DNA from: an uncultured Spirochaetaceae bacterium | GTDB taxonomy: Bacteria; Spirochaetota; Spirochaetia; Sphaerochaetales; Sphaerochaetaceae | Assembly (NCBI GenBank): GCA_944389505.1 | Contig: CALXMP010000004.1 | Coordinates: 62,001-126,000, forward strand | Direction of reading: 5' to 3' | Length of the DNA stretch: 64,000 nt | Notes under the pieces: model-generated | What the model saw: only the letters and a program-made list of their open reading frames with translations | Databases searched by the model: none | What the model was told of the DNA's origin: nothing | Position numbers and translations under genes: made by a program | Part shown: piece by piece, positions 16,040 through 25,626 of the stretch | Layout of the letters: the number at the start of each line of letters is the position of its first letter | Position numbering within the stretch: the first letter of the stretch is position 1

Positions 16040-16625
16040 CTGAGACAGGGCATGACCGGCAGTCAGGCTTTGCGTGGCATACCACGCGGCCATGGAGGTT
16101 AAGGGCCATCGAGAGCCTTGACCACATAGACTCAGGAAAGCGCTCTCTGATTTCCTTTGCGGACCTGTTCCTATCATCCGTATCGGTTAATCCAAGGCGT
16201 TTCGCGACGCGGACGAAGTGGGTATCTGCGATGACGGCAGGTCTGCCTAGGATACTGTGCATATAGCATGAGGCAGTCTTCTCTCCCACGCCAGGCAATG
16301 ACATGAGACCTTCCATCGTATCAGGAAGGCCGGATGCAGCAACCGCTTCAGCCGTCCCCTTTATGTTCTTCGATTTCGACTTTGAAAGTCCTGCGCTTCT
16401 TATGAGCTTCTCGATATCATCAGCATCCGCTGCCGCAATGGCATTCTCATCCGGATATACAGAGAAAAGATTCTCCGCAGCCTTCTCCGCCTGCCTGTCT
16501 GTCGTAGAGGCAGAGAGCATCACTGTCACAAGAAATCTGAATGGAGATATCACGGGGAGGAAGGATATCTCCTCCGGATAATGCTTATCGATGATTGAGA
16601 ATATTCTCTGATCCCGCTCGGTCAT
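16014..16625 (-). CDS. nth: Endonuclease III
   Basis: 203 residues, a typical bacterial endonuclease III. The helix-hairpin-helix SLPGVGEKTASCYM carries the catalytic Lys, the catalytic Asp lies in VIADTHFVRVAKRLG, and the C-terminus has the [4Fe-4S] loop CHAKPDCRSCPVSAIC (spacing 6-2-5). It removes oxidised pyrimidines from DNA and nicks the strand. No ribosome site precedes the ATG; TATCAT ends six bases upstream, the geometry of a leaderless start. It overlaps the convergent unknown gene. Confidence 0.95.
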   Translation of the reverse strand: MTERDQRIFSIIDKHYPEEISFLPVISPFRFLVTVMLSASTTDRQAEKAAENLFSVYPDENAIAAADADDIEKLIRSAGLSKSKSKNIKGTAEAVAASGLPDTMEGLMSLPGVGEKTASCYMHSILGRPAVIADTHFVRVAKRLGLTDTDDRNRSAKEIRERFPESMWSRLSMALNLHGRVVCHAKPDCRSCPVSAICPSSEV

Positions 16626-16631
16626 GCATCC

Positions 16632-16637
16632 ATGATA
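16632..16637 (-). promoter_or_regulatory. nth -10 box next to the start codon
   Basis: TATCAT on the minus strand, then six bases and the ATG of nth. No convincing -35 box was found at 17 bp, so this is a weaker case than the other close promoters. Confidence 0.35.
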
Positions 16638-16666
16638 ATGCGAATTACCCTGCCTTTGCTACCTAG

Positions 16667-16690
16667 AGCAGAGGATCTCGGCGCTCTGCT
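16667..16690 (-). terminator. Hairpin after the cysteine desulfidase operon
   Basis: AGCAGAG and CTCTGCT form a perfect 7-bp stem with a ten-base loop about 90 bases past the stop at 16781. No strong T run follows on the minus strand, so it may be a terminator or only a stabilising end. Confidence 0.4.
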
Positions 16691-16780
16691 TGTCATTCCA
16701 GCAATTAGATGAAAAACTGCCATGAGATTCGATGTCCCATAGCAGCAATTCAGTTGGTTTTTATTCTAGTGATGGCAACG

Positions 16781-18052
16781 TTAGTCGTTCACCATTACGT
16801 TCAGGATTGTTTCGTCCGTCGATACCATGCCTTTGCTTGCTATCTCTCCAACTCCAATGATTGTTGATTCAACATCATTCTTGACGATGCCGTCGCCTGG
16901 AAGGAAGTTATCATCCTCCATAGCAAGGTCATGGCCCATCATCGCAGCCTCAAGAGCAAGCGAGATCTTCGCAGCGCAGGATGGCTTTGCTCCATCGCAT
17001 ACCATTCCGGAGATTGTTGCGAGCGTGTTTGTGATGGTCTCGTTTATCTGCTCCCTTGAGCCTCCCTGAAGCCATGTTATGGCTGTTGCTGCACCACAGG
17101 CAGCATTCACAGCACCGCAGTATGCAGAGAGCCTTCCAATCCTTGTCTTCTGGTGGATTGCAATGAGGTTGCTTATCGCAAGAGCTCTCACAAGCTTCTC
17201 GTGAGGTATGTCATTGCGGCGGCAGTAGACGATGACAGGAACGGATACGGTTATGCCCTGATTGCCGCTTCCGGAGTTGATGACAACGGGATAGACACAG
17301 CCGCTCATCCTTGCATCGGAGCCAGCTGCAGCTGTGGCCTTTGCCTCAGTGATGAAATCCTTCTCCCTTGTCTCAAGCAGGTACTGCCCGATATTCACAC
17401 CCCACTTATTCCTCAGGCCTTCCTCGCAGATAGCGCTATTGCACCTGATCTGCTCCTCGATGATGGGAGCAAAGAGCGAGAAATCGGCAGTCTCTCCGAA
17501 CTCTATGATTCCATCGACGCTGAGGACAGAGCGGTCTGTAAGGGATGCATTCATATCCTCGGAGGAAGAGACCTCCTTCTGGAAGACAACCTCCCCGTTC
17601 TTCACCTTCTTCACGATATTCGTATGCTGATGGATTACCTCTACAGAAGCACTCTCGCTACCCTTCTCCATGCTGATGATGAAATGGAGAGCAGCAGTCG
17701 TATGGAGGAGCTTCACCGATACACGCTTGGCTGCGATATAATCCCTGATTGCGGGAAGATCCTCCTCCTTGACAGCAGAAAGAACCTCGAGCCCGAGGGA
17801 TGCATCACCTCCGATCATTCCAGCAGCGACTGCAGCCTCTATGCCCTTCATTCCTCCTGTATTCGGGATGATTACGCTCTTCACATTCTTGATTATATTC
17901 CCGCTGCACTCAGCAACGGCCTTATCCGGCAGCTCTCCCAGAAGCTTCCTGCACTCTGCAGATGCATATGCAAGCGCGATAGGCTCCGTGCAGCCAAGGG
18001 CCGGAACAAGCTCTTCCTTCAGTATTGCTGTGTAAATCCCATCTCTATCCAT
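16781..18052 (-). CDS. cyuA: L-cysteine desulfidase family protein
   Basis: 423 residues of the UPF0597/YhaM (CyuA) family, Fe-S enzymes that split L-cysteine to pyruvate, ammonia and sulfide. The N-terminus LVPALGCTEPIALAYASA with Cys21 is the family signature, followed by PNTGGMKGIEAAVAAG, and the C-terminal half includes GSGNQGITVSVPV and SGMVCDGAKPSCAAK, with the conserved cysteines that hold the cluster. The enzyme is oxygen-sensitive, fitting an anaerobe. It is the last gene of the operon beginning at 26592 and starts eight bases after the GntR gene, which suggests that cysteine-containing peptides are what the transporter brings in. The symbol follows the family and not a proven function. 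Confidence 0.88.
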   Translation of the reverse strand: MDRDGIYTAILKEELVPALGCTEPIALAYASAECRKLLGELPDKAVAECSGNIIKNVKSVIIPNTGGMKGIEAAVAAGMIGGDASLGLEVLSAVKEEDLPAIRDYIAAKRVSVKLLHTTAALHFIISMEKGSESASVEVIHQHTNIVKKVKNGEVVFQKEVSSSEDMNASLTDRSVLSVDGIIEFGETADFSLFAPIIEEQIRCNSAICEEGLRNKWGVNIGQYLLETREKDFITEAKATAAAGSDARMSGCVYPVVINSGSGNQGITVSVPVIVYCRRNDIPHEKLVRALAISNLIAIHQKTRIGRLSAYCGAVNAACGAATAITWLQGGSREQINETITNTLATISGMVCDGAKPSCAAKISLALEAAMMGHDLAMEDDNFLPGDGIVKNDVESTIIGVGEIASKGMVSTDETILNVMVND

Positions 18053-18060
18053 GTTTCCTC

Positions 18061-18714
18061 CTAGGAAATTACCTTTCTGATCTCATCCTTGACAGCGCTT
18101 ATATCCTTCGCAAGATATGAGCACGCATCATAGAGATTCCCTGCGCTGACAGCGTCAAGGATCATATGATGATACATACCCTTCGACTCCCTCTCGTTGT
18201 CCCATGCTGACGAATAGTACGCGGCAAAGAACCTCGCGCTATCGCGAAGGACTTTGTCGAGGGCATTGTACATGTATCTGTTCCCACTGAGGGAGCAGAG
18301 CATCAGATGGAAATGCTGGTTGCGATAATAGTTGCCGTATATATCGCTATCGGCACCATCCTGCCTGATCCAGTCCCCTGCGTTGTCGCGGAAGATGGAA
18401 AGGCTCTCTGGAGTTATCGAGGGGAAGCATCTCTTGAGATTACCTATCTCAAGATCCTCCCTCACATCAAGCATCTCCATGATCTCCTGCACAGAGCACT
18501 GCACCACCTGATACCCGAATCTCGGCAGGCTCTTGAGAAAACCGTCCTTGCAGAGCTCTATCAGGGCTTCCCTGACAGGAGCTTTGCTGACGGAGAACCG
18601 TTTGATCAGAGAGCTTTCCGTAACGATGTCATTGGGGGACAGATCCCCCCTTATGATATCCTCCATCAGCGAGCTGTATACCGTTTTCTTAAGTGTTCCT
18701 GCCGTTTCCATCAT
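18061..18714 (-). CDS. GntR/FCD transcriptional regulator, copy 1
   Basis: 217 residues. The N-terminal winged helix contains DIVTESSLIKRFSVSKAPVR and EALIELCKDGFL, the GntR pattern; the rest is an all-helical FCD ligand-binding domain. It is closely related to the regulator at 30269: both share VSKAPVREALIELCKD and SLPRFGYQVV. FCD regulators usually respond to small acids or sugars and bind palindromes near the genes they control. Its ATG overlaps the stop of the M20 peptidase gene (ATGATGG with TGA), so it is made with the operon and may regulate it. A second ATG follows directly. Confidence 0.92.
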   Translation of the reverse strand: MMETAGTLKKTVYSSLMEDIIRGDLSPNDIVTESSLIKRFSVSKAPVREALIELCKDGFLKSLPRFGYQVVQCSVQEIMEMLDVREDLEIGNLKRCFPSITPESLSIFRDNAGDWIRQDGADSDIYGNYYRNQHFHLMLCSLSGNRYMYNALDKVLRDSARFFAAYYSSAWDNERESKGMYHHMILDAVSAGNLYDACSYLAKDISAVKDEIRKVIS

Positions 18715-20117
18715 CAGACCTTAAAGAACCCGTCCACCTCTGGAATAGAGGAGACGTAGACGCTGAATGCAATGGAGAGCTTGCGCCGTGAGATATACTC
18801 ATCTGGCTGATGCCCCCTGCCCCTCTCCGGACCGAAATGGTCGGAATCGCCGGGGATTCCCGGCCCGAAGCCGACAGCATTCCTCAGCTGACGCGCATAC
18901 GTTCCGCCGCCCATTACATATGGCTTGAGATCCATACCAAGTGCCTCATTGGCTATCGATGTGAGCTTATCGATGATAGGAAGGGATCTCTCTACATACA
19001 TTGGGAGACTGCCCTCTGCCGCCTCGATCGAGAAGCCATGGCCTTTCAGCGTGTCTGTTATGGAGGCAATCATCCTGTCATAGACTGCGGTGATTGTGTA
19101 TCTGATGTTTATATTCTGGTGGAAAACACCATCCGATACAGATGAGAAGCCTCCGACATGGGTGAGCTTTCCGGAGATATCATCCTCATAGGGAACACCG
19201 ATACCCTTTCCGTTGTAATCGGAGAATAGCGAGAGGATATCCTGGAAAAGGATGTTGTCGCTCTCTGGGAAGAGCTTTGAGGAAAGGAGCGCAGATGCCA
19301 GTATGTTCTGGGCGCTCTCGGAGCCCTCTGGGAATGCCGCATGCGCTGCGATTCCATGTGCCTCGACACGGCTTGTGCCATTGCCACCATCCGTTACCGT
19401 TACGCGCTCGTCCCTGATCGCAGCAGAAAGCTTCCCTGCATCGATCCTGAGCTCCGCCTCCGCAAGAGCTGGAACGGAATTCGATGCGACACCGGATTTC
19501 CATGATATGATCGCAGTATCCTTACCTAGCTGGCGATCTGCATCTATCTCAAGGATTCCCTTCTCGCCATAGCACACAGGGAATGATGAATCGGGGATGA
19601 GGGAGAACTCAGGCATAGGATTGCGTTTTGCATAGAATTTGATATCCTCCATGCCGCACTCCTCATTCACACCGAAGAACTGGGTTATCGTATGCTCCGG
19701 CTGGTATCCTGTCTCCTTCAGATAGCGGAGCGCATAGATCACAGCAAGAGCGGGTCCCTTATTGTCCCCCGTTCCTCTTCCGATCAGTATGTCATCAAGG
19801 GCTGTAAGCTCAAATGGAGGATATGTCCAGCCCGGACCGGTCGGAACGACATCCATGTGGCTGAAAAGCCCTATAGTCTTATCGCTCTGCCCCGGCCAGA
19901 TCAGCAGTCCGTACTGGTTTGAATCGATCCTGTACTCGAAACCAAAGCGCCTTGCTATATCGCCGACGGCATGGAGCACATCCACGCAGGGCTGTCCATA
20001 CGGGCACTCGGCATTGCCTTTGTCCTCAACGCTCACGCTGGGGATGGATATTATCCTTCTGAAATCATCAAGGAACTCATCAAAGTGGTCCTTCCACCAC
20101 ATTTCCAGCTCTTTCAT
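18714..20117 (-). CDS. M20-family dipeptidase
   Basis: 467 residues, the length of PepV-like zinc dipeptidases. The metal-site motifs are in order: GLFSHMDVVPTG, GRGTGDNKGPALA with the bridging Asp, and VNEECGMEDIKFY with the Glu pair; a lid domain follows (AHGIAAHAAFPEGSESA). It would hydrolyse dipeptides or tripeptides in the cytoplasm after uptake by the neighbouring transporter. The ATG at 20117 overlaps the upstream stop in ATGA and has GGGAGG before it, so upstream in-frame starts are rejected. Confidence 0.92.
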   Translation of the reverse strand: MKELEMWWKDHFDEFLDDFRRIISIPSVSVEDKGNAECPYGQPCVDVLHAVGDIARRFGFEYRIDSNQYGLLIWPGQSDKTIGLFSHMDVVPTGPGWTYPPFELTALDDILIGRGTGDNKGPALAVIYALRYLKETGYQPEHTITQFFGVNEECGMEDIKFYAKRNPMPEFSLIPDSSFPVCYGEKGILEIDADRQLGKDTAIISWKSGVASNSVPALAEAELRIDAGKLSAAIRDERVTVTDGGNGTSRVEAHGIAAHAAFPEGSESAQNILASALLSSKLFPESDNILFQDILSLFSDYNGKGIGVPYEDDISGKLTHVGGFSSVSDGVFHQNINIRYTITAVYDRMIASITDTLKGHGFSIEAAEGSLPMYVERSLPIIDKLTSIANEALGMDLKPYVMGGGTYARQLRNAVGFGPGIPGDSDHFGPERGRGHQPDEYISRRKLSIAFSVYVSSIPEVDGFFKV

Positions 20118-21097
20118 GCTCTTCCCTCCCGGATCTTCTCTGCGAAATGGCAGGCAACTGAATGGCCTGGAGCCACTTCCCTGAGCTCTGGATAGCGTTC
20201 GCTGCACTCCTTTGTCGCATATGGGCATCTCGTATGGAAATGGCAGCCTGCAGGCGGATTGTATGGGCTCGGGACATCTCCCTCAAGAATCATCGCATGC
20301 CTCTTAACCTCTGGATCAGGGATAGGTATCGATGAGATGAGGCACCTTGTATATGGATGGTAGGTATTGTCATAGAGCTCATCCTTCTCAGCGATCTCGA
20401 CAATGCGCCCAAGGTACATGACAGCTATCCTGTCGCAGAGGTACCTTACGACACTCAGGTCGTGCGATATGAAAAGGTATGTCAGCGAGAGCTTCTCCTG
20501 AAGATCCTTCATGAGGTTCAGCACCTGTGCTCTGACAGATACATCAAGGGCTGAGACCGGCTCATCGCAGCATACGAACTCAGGTCGCAGGATGAGCGCT
20601 CTTGCGATCATTATCCTCTGCCTCTGTCCACCGGAGAACTCATGCGGGTACTTGTTCATGAACTCCCTGTTCAGGCCTACAAGCTCCATTGCGGAGAACA
20701 CCTCCTCCATCTTCTCCTCCTCAGAAGCATCGGAGAAGATATCAAGAGGAGCCTTGATGAGCTCGCGGACGGTCATCCTCGGATTGAGCGATGCATATGG
20801 ATCCTGGAAGATGATCTGGATATGCCGCCTCATAAGACGCATCTCCTCGGGAGATAGCGATGCGATATCCCGGCCATTGAAGAAAACACTTCCGCCAGTA
20901 GGCTCAGTAAGCCTGATCATCGTCTTGCAGAGCGTTGATTTACCGCATCCGGACTCACCGACGACGCCGAACGTCTCGCCCTTATCGATATAGAAGGAGA
21001 CATCATCAACGGCCTTGACGTACTGTCTTTCCTTGAAAAGCTTCTTCTTCGCAGGATAGTACTTCTTAAGATTCTTTACTTCAGCAAGATGTTCCAT
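20114..21097 (-). CDS. Oligopeptide ABC transporter ATPase OppF/DppF type
   Basis: 327 residues. Walker A is GESGCGKST, the signature is FSGGQRQR, Walker B ends CDEPVSALD, and the switch His follows in ISHDLSVV. The C-terminal extension HTRCPYATKECSERYPE is the oligopeptide/dipeptide ABC domain with its spaced cysteines, which in some members hold a [4Fe-4S] cluster. It powers import together with the partner at 21081, whose end it overlaps by 17 bp. Confidence 0.94.
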   Translation of the reverse strand: MEHLAEVKNLKKYYPAKKKLFKERQYVKAVDDVSFYIDKGETFGVVGESGCGKSTLCKTMIRLTEPTGGSVFFNGRDIASLSPEEMRLMRRHIQIIFQDPYASLNPRMTVRELIKAPLDIFSDASEEEKMEEVFSAMELVGLNREFMNKYPHEFSGGQRQRIMIARALILRPEFVCCDEPVSALDVSVRAQVLNLMKDLQEKLSLTYLFISHDLSVVRYLCDRIAVMYLGRIVEIAEKDELYDNTYHPYTRCLISSIPIPDPEVKRHAMILEGDVPSPYNPPAGCHFHTRCPYATKECSERYPELREVAPGHSVACHFAEKIREGRA

Positions 21098-22076
21098 CTA
21101 CAGCCTCCCCGTCAGCATAGAGCCAGCATCTGACATCATGTCCATCCTTCCTGAAAAGCGGAGGACAGGATTCAATGCACTTCGAAGTGCACTTAGAACA
21201 GCGCGTCGAGAACCTGCAGCCTACAGGCATGTTCTGGAGCGTTGGAACGGTCCCCTCAATCGATGAGAGCTTGCCGACTGTCTTGTCAGGACGCGGAATC
21301 GATGCAAGGAGCCCCTGGGAGTATGGATGCATCGGATTGGCGAATATCTCCTTGGTAGGAGCAACCTCCATCACGTTACCTGCATACATAACCATGACCC
21401 TGTCTGCCATCTCCGCGACAACTCCCATATCATGGGTGATGAGCATTATCGAGACATTCGATGTCGCCTTTAGCTCCTGCATCAGTTCCAGGATCTGGGC
21501 CTGGATCGTGACATCAAGCGCTGTTGTAGGCTCATCAGCGATCAGTATCGATGGTGACTGGATAAGAGCCATAGCGATCATCACGCGCTGCCTCATTCCT
21601 CCCGAAAGCTGATGGGGATACTCCCTGAAGCGCTTCTCAGGTGAAGGGATGCCGACCTTGGCAAGGTAGGATATGGCCTTCTCCTCAGCTTCCTTCTTGC
21701 TAATATTCCTGTCGTGGCACTTTATCGCTTCGACAAGCTGCGCACCGTTGGTCATCACAGGATTGAGAGACGTCATCGAGTCCTGGAATATCATGGAGAT
21801 GCGGCGTCCGCGTATGCGGCTCATCTCCTTGTCGCTGTACCCGGAGATATCGGTTCCATCGAAGATAACAGTCCCTGAATCGACACGGGATGTCGTTTTC
21901 GGCAGCAGATGGAGCATAGACATCGATGTGACGCTCTTACCGCAGCCTGACTCGCCAACGATTCCAAGTGTTTCGCCCTGATCGACGTAGAAGCTTACGC
22001 CGGTAACGGCCTGAAGCCATTTCTTCCTTACGAGGAAGCTGACCGATAGATTGCTGATTTCCAGGAGATGACTCAT
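21081..22076 (-). CDS. Oligopeptide ABC transporter ATPase OppD/DppD type
   Basis: 331 residues. Walker A GESGCGKSV, signature LSGGMRQR, Walker B ADEPTTALD and ITHDMGVVAEMAD are complete, and the C-terminus has the oligopeptide ABC extension FSTRCSKCTSKCIESCP with closely spaced Cys residues. It pairs with the OppF-type ATPase to drive uptake. AGAGG lies before the ATG, after an intercistronic hairpin that separates it from the binding-protein gene. Confidence 0.94.
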   Translation of the reverse strand: MSHLLEISNLSVSFLVRKKWLQAVTGVSFYVDQGETLGIVGESGCGKSVTSMSMLHLLPKTTSRVDSGTVIFDGTDISGYSDKEMSRIRGRRISMIFQDSMTSLNPVMTNGAQLVEAIKCHDRNISKKEAEEKAISYLAKVGIPSPEKRFREYPHQLSGGMRQRVMIAMALIQSPSILIADEPTTALDVTIQAQILELMQELKATSNVSIMLITHDMGVVAEMADRVMVMYAGNVMEVAPTKEIFANPMHPYSQGLLASIPRPDKTVGKLSSIEGTVPTLQNMPVGCRFSTRCSKCTSKCIESCPPLFRKDGHDVRCWLYADGEAVDGTSC

Positions 22077-22094
22077 TTCAAACCTCTGATGACC

Positions 22095-22113
22095 CTCCTC
22101 CGGATAGGAGGAG
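22095..22113 (-). other. Intercistronic hairpin after the peptide-binding protein gene
   Basis: CTCCTCC and GGAGGAG form a perfect 7-bp stem with a five-base loop in the 51-bp gap between the binding-protein gene and the ATPase gene. Hairpins at this place are known to protect the upstream mRNA, as in malE-malF, so that the binding protein is made in excess. A similar hairpin follows the sugar-binding protein gene. Confidence 0.5.
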
Positions 22114-22127
22114 AGCCAGAAATATCA

Positions 22128-23750
22128 TTACTCGACGATAGTCCAGTTCCAGACGTCCCTGTTGTGCTGGGTGTAGTCCTGGACATCCGTTATGCCTTCA
22201 ACGCGTGATGTATGAGCATAGAGAATGTTCTCGAAGTACATGAATGCGAATGGCACATACTCTCTGAGAAGCCTCTGGTACTCATCATATGCTTCCTTCC
22301 TCTCCTCGAAGGTGAATACGTGTCCACCCTTGTCGCCAGTCTCGAAGATCGTGTAATCCGAAAGCTGCGAGAAGTTGTTCATATGATCCGGGTTGAAGTT
22401 GATGACACACTCTGAAGGATCAGGAGAACCGCTGGAGCCTACGAAGCCGAAGTCATAGTCTCCTGCTCTGACCTTGTTGAGGTGCGTTGCGAAATCGGCA
22501 GTCTGGATCTGTGTCTTGATGCCGACATCAGCAAGGTTCTGCTGGATGATGATAGCAGCCTGCTCACGTGTTGCATTTCCTGTAGGAACGCTCATTACGA
22601 GAGTGCGGTTGGAATCCCATCCTTCCTCAGCGAGGATTGCCCTTGCTCCATCTGGATTGAATGGCTCCTCGATCTCAGGATTGTAGTAGATGTTATTCGG
22701 AGCGACAGGACCATATGCTGCAACACCCTCACCCTGGAGAAGACCATCGATGATGAGCTGTCTGTTGATGGACATGTTGATAGCCCTTCTTACAGCCGGT
22801 GTGAGGTATGGCTGGGAAGTATTGATTGCCATGTACTGGTATCCGACGGATGGAGCGGACATGCATACGAGGTTGGACTGCTGCTGTGCCATATCCCAGT
22901 CAGAGAGCTGGAGCGATCCGACGTTTCCAGCAAGGGCATCGATCTCGCCATTCATAAGACCTGCGAGGAGGTTGCCTGTAGGAACAACGCGGAGGACGAA
23001 CTTATCCCAGTTGCCATTCATCTGGTAGTAATACGGATTCGGTACGAACTCGATTCTCTCGCCACTGATCTGGCTCTTGAAAAGACATGCGCCAGAACCG
23101 ATCGGGGATGCCCAGTAATCGGCATTCCTGATCTCAGCAAGAGGAACATCGCCGAGAAGGTGCTGAGGAAGAATGTAGAAATCCCTGAACTTGTTGAAGA
23201 GCAGGTAATCGACATTCGTAGGCTCGCGGAGCGTGAATGATACAGTGTGCTCGTCGATAGCCTCTACCTGGAGCGTATAATCACCTTCTCCGAATCCAGC
23301 GAATGGCTCGAGGTTGTTCTTTCTGAGAGCATTGACGCTGGTAGATGTATAGAGATGTGCTGTGAAGACGACATCATCGGCTGTCACAGGCTCGCCATCA
23401 GCCCACTTCGCATCCTCTCTGAGATGGAATGTAAGGACTGTCGAATCCTCGTTGACATCAACGCTTGTCGCAAGACGCGGGAGATATGTGCCATCAGCCT
23501 TGAGATAGAAAAGCTTGTCATACATAAGATCAAGAACACAATCAGAGTATGAGCTTGTCGTCTCGAACGGGATGAAGCTATCCCATGGCGATACCATCGC
23601 GAGTGTGATGGTCTTGCTCTTCTGCTGAACAGGGGCAGAAGCCGCAGGAGCTGCTGCAGCTTTCTTCTCTGATGAGCCGCCTGCGAAAAGGGATACAGAC
23701 AGCACAAGCATGAGAACCAGAGCTACAATTGTTTTTCTGCTATGTTTCAT
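22128..23750 (-). CDS. Peptide-binding protein of family 5
   Basis: 540 residues, the normal length of OppA/DppA proteins. The signal peptide ends LFAGGSSEKK without a Cys, a form common in spirochaete binding proteins. The SBP family-5 pattern is clear: TFHLREDAKWADGEPVTADDV near residue 110, then YQYMAINTSQPYLTPAVRRAIN and NPDGARAILAEEGW. It should capture peptides in the periplasm and deliver them to the permeases coded next to it. The ATG follows GGAGG-like sequence. Confidence 0.94.
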   Translation of the reverse strand: MKHSRKTIVALVLMLVLSVSLFAGGSSEKKAAAAPAASAPVQQKSKTITLAMVSPWDSFIPFETTSSYSDCVLDLMYDKLFYLKADGTYLPRLATSVDVNEDSTVLTFHLREDAKWADGEPVTADDVVFTAHLYTSTSVNALRKNNLEPFAGFGEGDYTLQVEAIDEHTVSFTLREPTNVDYLLFNKFRDFYILPQHLLGDVPLAEIRNADYWASPIGSGACLFKSQISGERIEFVPNPYYYQMNGNWDKFVLRVVPTGNLLAGLMNGEIDALAGNVGSLQLSDWDMAQQQSNLVCMSAPSVGYQYMAINTSQPYLTPAVRRAINMSINRQLIIDGLLQGEGVAAYGPVAPNNIYYNPEIEEPFNPDGARAILAEEGWDSNRTLVMSVPTGNATREQAAIIIQQNLADVGIKTQIQTADFATHLNKVRAGDYDFGFVGSSGSPDPSECVINFNPDHMNNFSQLSDYTIFETGDKGGHVFTFEERKEAYDEYQRLLREYVPFAFMYFENILYAHTSRVEGITDVQDYTQHNRDVWNWTIVE

Positions 23751-23776
23751 TCGAACCTCCGTATATAGTTGATTCT

Positions 23777-24646
23777 TTATACGCTCATCTTTGTATCGAG
23801 TGCGTCACGGATTCCATCGCCCAGGAAGTTGATGCAGAGTACCGTTATTATGAGGATGATACCCGCAGGAACCCACATCCATGGCTTGTTGGCGAGAACG
23901 CTTATCGACTGCGCATAGTAGAGGATGTTTCCCCATGATGCAGCAGGCGGCTGGACGCCAAGACCGAGGAATGAAAGCGAGGATTCGGTGATGATTGCCT
24001 GGGCTGTCCTGAACGTGAATGCGATGATGACAGGAGCAGAGGCATTCGGCACGATATATCTGAGTATGATGTTATGGGTCTTCGTTCCTATTGCCTTCGC
24101 CGACTCCACATACTCCTTCTCCCTGACAGAGAGTGTGCTAGCATATATGAGCCTTGCGAAATCCGGCCAGCCCAGAACGCCGATGACAACCGTGATTGTC
24201 ACTATCGACTGACCGAGGACAGATGCCAGGACGAGAATGAGGATCATCGACGGGAACGACATGAAGATATCCGCAAGACGCATGACGATGATCTCGCTCT
24301 TGCCGCGGAAGTATCCGGCGATAAGACCAAGAGGTATTCCCACGATAAGGCTTATGATCGCAGAGAGTATGCCTACCGTCAGCGATACCCTTCCTCCATA
24401 GATGATACGGGCGAACATATCGCGTCCTACATCATCGGTTCCCATCAGATGGGTATCGGATGGTCCCTTGCCGAAAGCCATGACATCGATTGAGTACGGA
24501 TCGAGGCCGAGGATCATCGGCAGGAAGATCACGACGAGGATCTCCACTGCGAGGAAGAACAGCGCGAATACAGCAAGCTTATGATGGAGGAATCTCTCCA
24601 CGACATCCTGGAAGTATGATCCCTTGATTCCTTTTTCCTTCTTCAT
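23777..24646 (-). CDS. Peptide ABC transporter permease DppC type
   Basis: 289 residues from the ATG at 24646, which follows GAGG at six bases; an in-frame start at 24682 would run into the preceding gene. An N-terminal OppC-type segment (HHKLAVFALFFLAVEI) is followed by about five further membrane helices. The ATPase-contact loop is readable as EYVESAKAIGTKTHNIILRYIVPNA. TDDVGRDMFARIIYGGRVSL is the DppC family signature. It forms the membrane channel with the DppB-type protein. Confidence 0.93.
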   Translation of the reverse strand: MKKEKGIKGSYFQDVVERFLHHKLAVFALFFLAVEILVVIFLPMILGLDPYSIDVMAFGKGPSDTHLMGTDDVGRDMFARIIYGGRVSLTVGILSAIISLIVGIPLGLIAGYFRGKSEIIVMRLADIFMSFPSMILILVLASVLGQSIVTITVVIGVLGWPDFARLIYASTLSVREKEYVESAKAIGTKTHNIILRYIVPNASAPVIIAFTFRTAQAIITESSLSFLGLGVQPPAASWGNILYYAQSISVLANKPWMWVPAGIILIITVLCINFLGDGIRDALDTKMSV

Positions 24647-24653
24647 ACGTGCC

Positions 24654-25610
24654 TCACTTACTGTACCTGATGCGCGGATCAAGCACGCTGTAGATAAGAT
24701 CTATGATGAGATTGCCGATAAGAACAGCAACAGCAATCACTACTGTGATACCCATGATCACCGGGTAATCACGCGAATTGATAGAAAGGACCATAAGGCT
24801 TCCCAGACCAGGCCATGAGAAGAGCTGCTCTGTGACAACAGCGCCTCCGACGAGGAACGGGATCATTGATCCGATACGCGTGATGACAGGAGAGAGGGCA
24901 TTGCGGAGCGCATGGCGGAAAAGCACGCGGCTTTCCAGACAGCCCTTCGCACGCGCTGTGCGGATGAAGTCATCCTGCAGAACCTCGAGAACACTTCCCC
25001 TGGTCTGCCTTATGAGGCTTCCGATCTGCTGTATCGACAGAACGAGTGTCGGAAGCACCATATGGTGCACAAGATCGAGGAACGTATGGGTTCCAGCGCT
25101 GTCATACATACCGCTGCTTGGGAAAATATTCACTTTTACGGAAAGGAGATATATAAACACAAGACCAGCGAAGAAGTTAGGAGTCGCAGCTCCTATGAAT
25201 GAAAGTCCCGAGGAGAAATAGTCCCAGCCGGAATACGGCTTATAGGCGGACATGACTCCAAGAGGGATTGCAATGAGCACGGAAAGGACGAGCGATGCGA
25301 TTGTTATCAGAAGCGTCGGCCCTATCCTCTCCGCAACCATATCCCATACAGGAAGCCCGGTCCTGTATGAGTACCCAAGATTGCCCTGGAAAAGCTGTCC
25401 GACCCATCTGAAATACTGGACATAGACAGGCTGATCGAGACCAAGTCTCGCCTCCATATCCGCCATGACCTGGGCATCCGCATTCGAATCCATGAATAGC
25501 ATCTCGAGCGGTGATCCTGGCGCTAAATAAGACAGGAAGAAGACAAGCACCGTTATTCCTATGAATGTAGGAATAGCTACAAGCAGTCTTCTAAGAACAT
25601 ACTTTCCCAT
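24654..25610 (-). CDS. Peptide ABC transporter permease DppB type
   Basis: 318 residues starting MGKYVLRRLLVAIPTFIGIT, the standard DppB/OppB N-terminus, with six predicted helices and the EAA loop seen as DFIRTARAKGCLESRVLFRHALRN. It pairs with the DppC-type permease seven bases downstream. GGAGG lies before the ATG. It starts 16 bases after the UroD-like gene. Confidence 0.94.
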   Translation of the reverse strand: MGKYVLRRLLVAIPTFIGITVLVFFLSYLAPGSPLEMLFMDSNADAQVMADMEARLGLDQPVYVQYFRWVGQLFQGNLGYSYRTGLPVWDMVAERIGPTLLITIASLVLSVLIAIPLGVMSAYKPYSGWDYFSSGLSFIGAATPNFFAGLVFIYLLSVKVNIFPSSGMYDSAGTHTFLDLVHHMVLPTLVLSIQQIGSLIRQTRGSVLEVLQDDFIRTARAKGCLESRVLFRHALRNALSPVITRIGSMIPFLVGGAVVTEQLFSWPGLGSLMVLSINSRDYPVIMGITVVIAVAVLIGNLIIDLIYSVLDPRIRYSK

Positions 25611-25626
25611 AGAGCCTCCGTAGAGT

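Noticed and set aside
17153-18064. A 303-codon open frame on the plus strand
   Set aside because: It lies wholly opposite the cysteine desulfidase gene, has no ribosome site and shows no family motif; it is a mirror of that gene's codon bias.
22482-23240. A 252-codon open frame on the plus strand
   Set aside because: It is antisense to the peptide-binding protein gene, with no start signal and a composition unlike real proteins.
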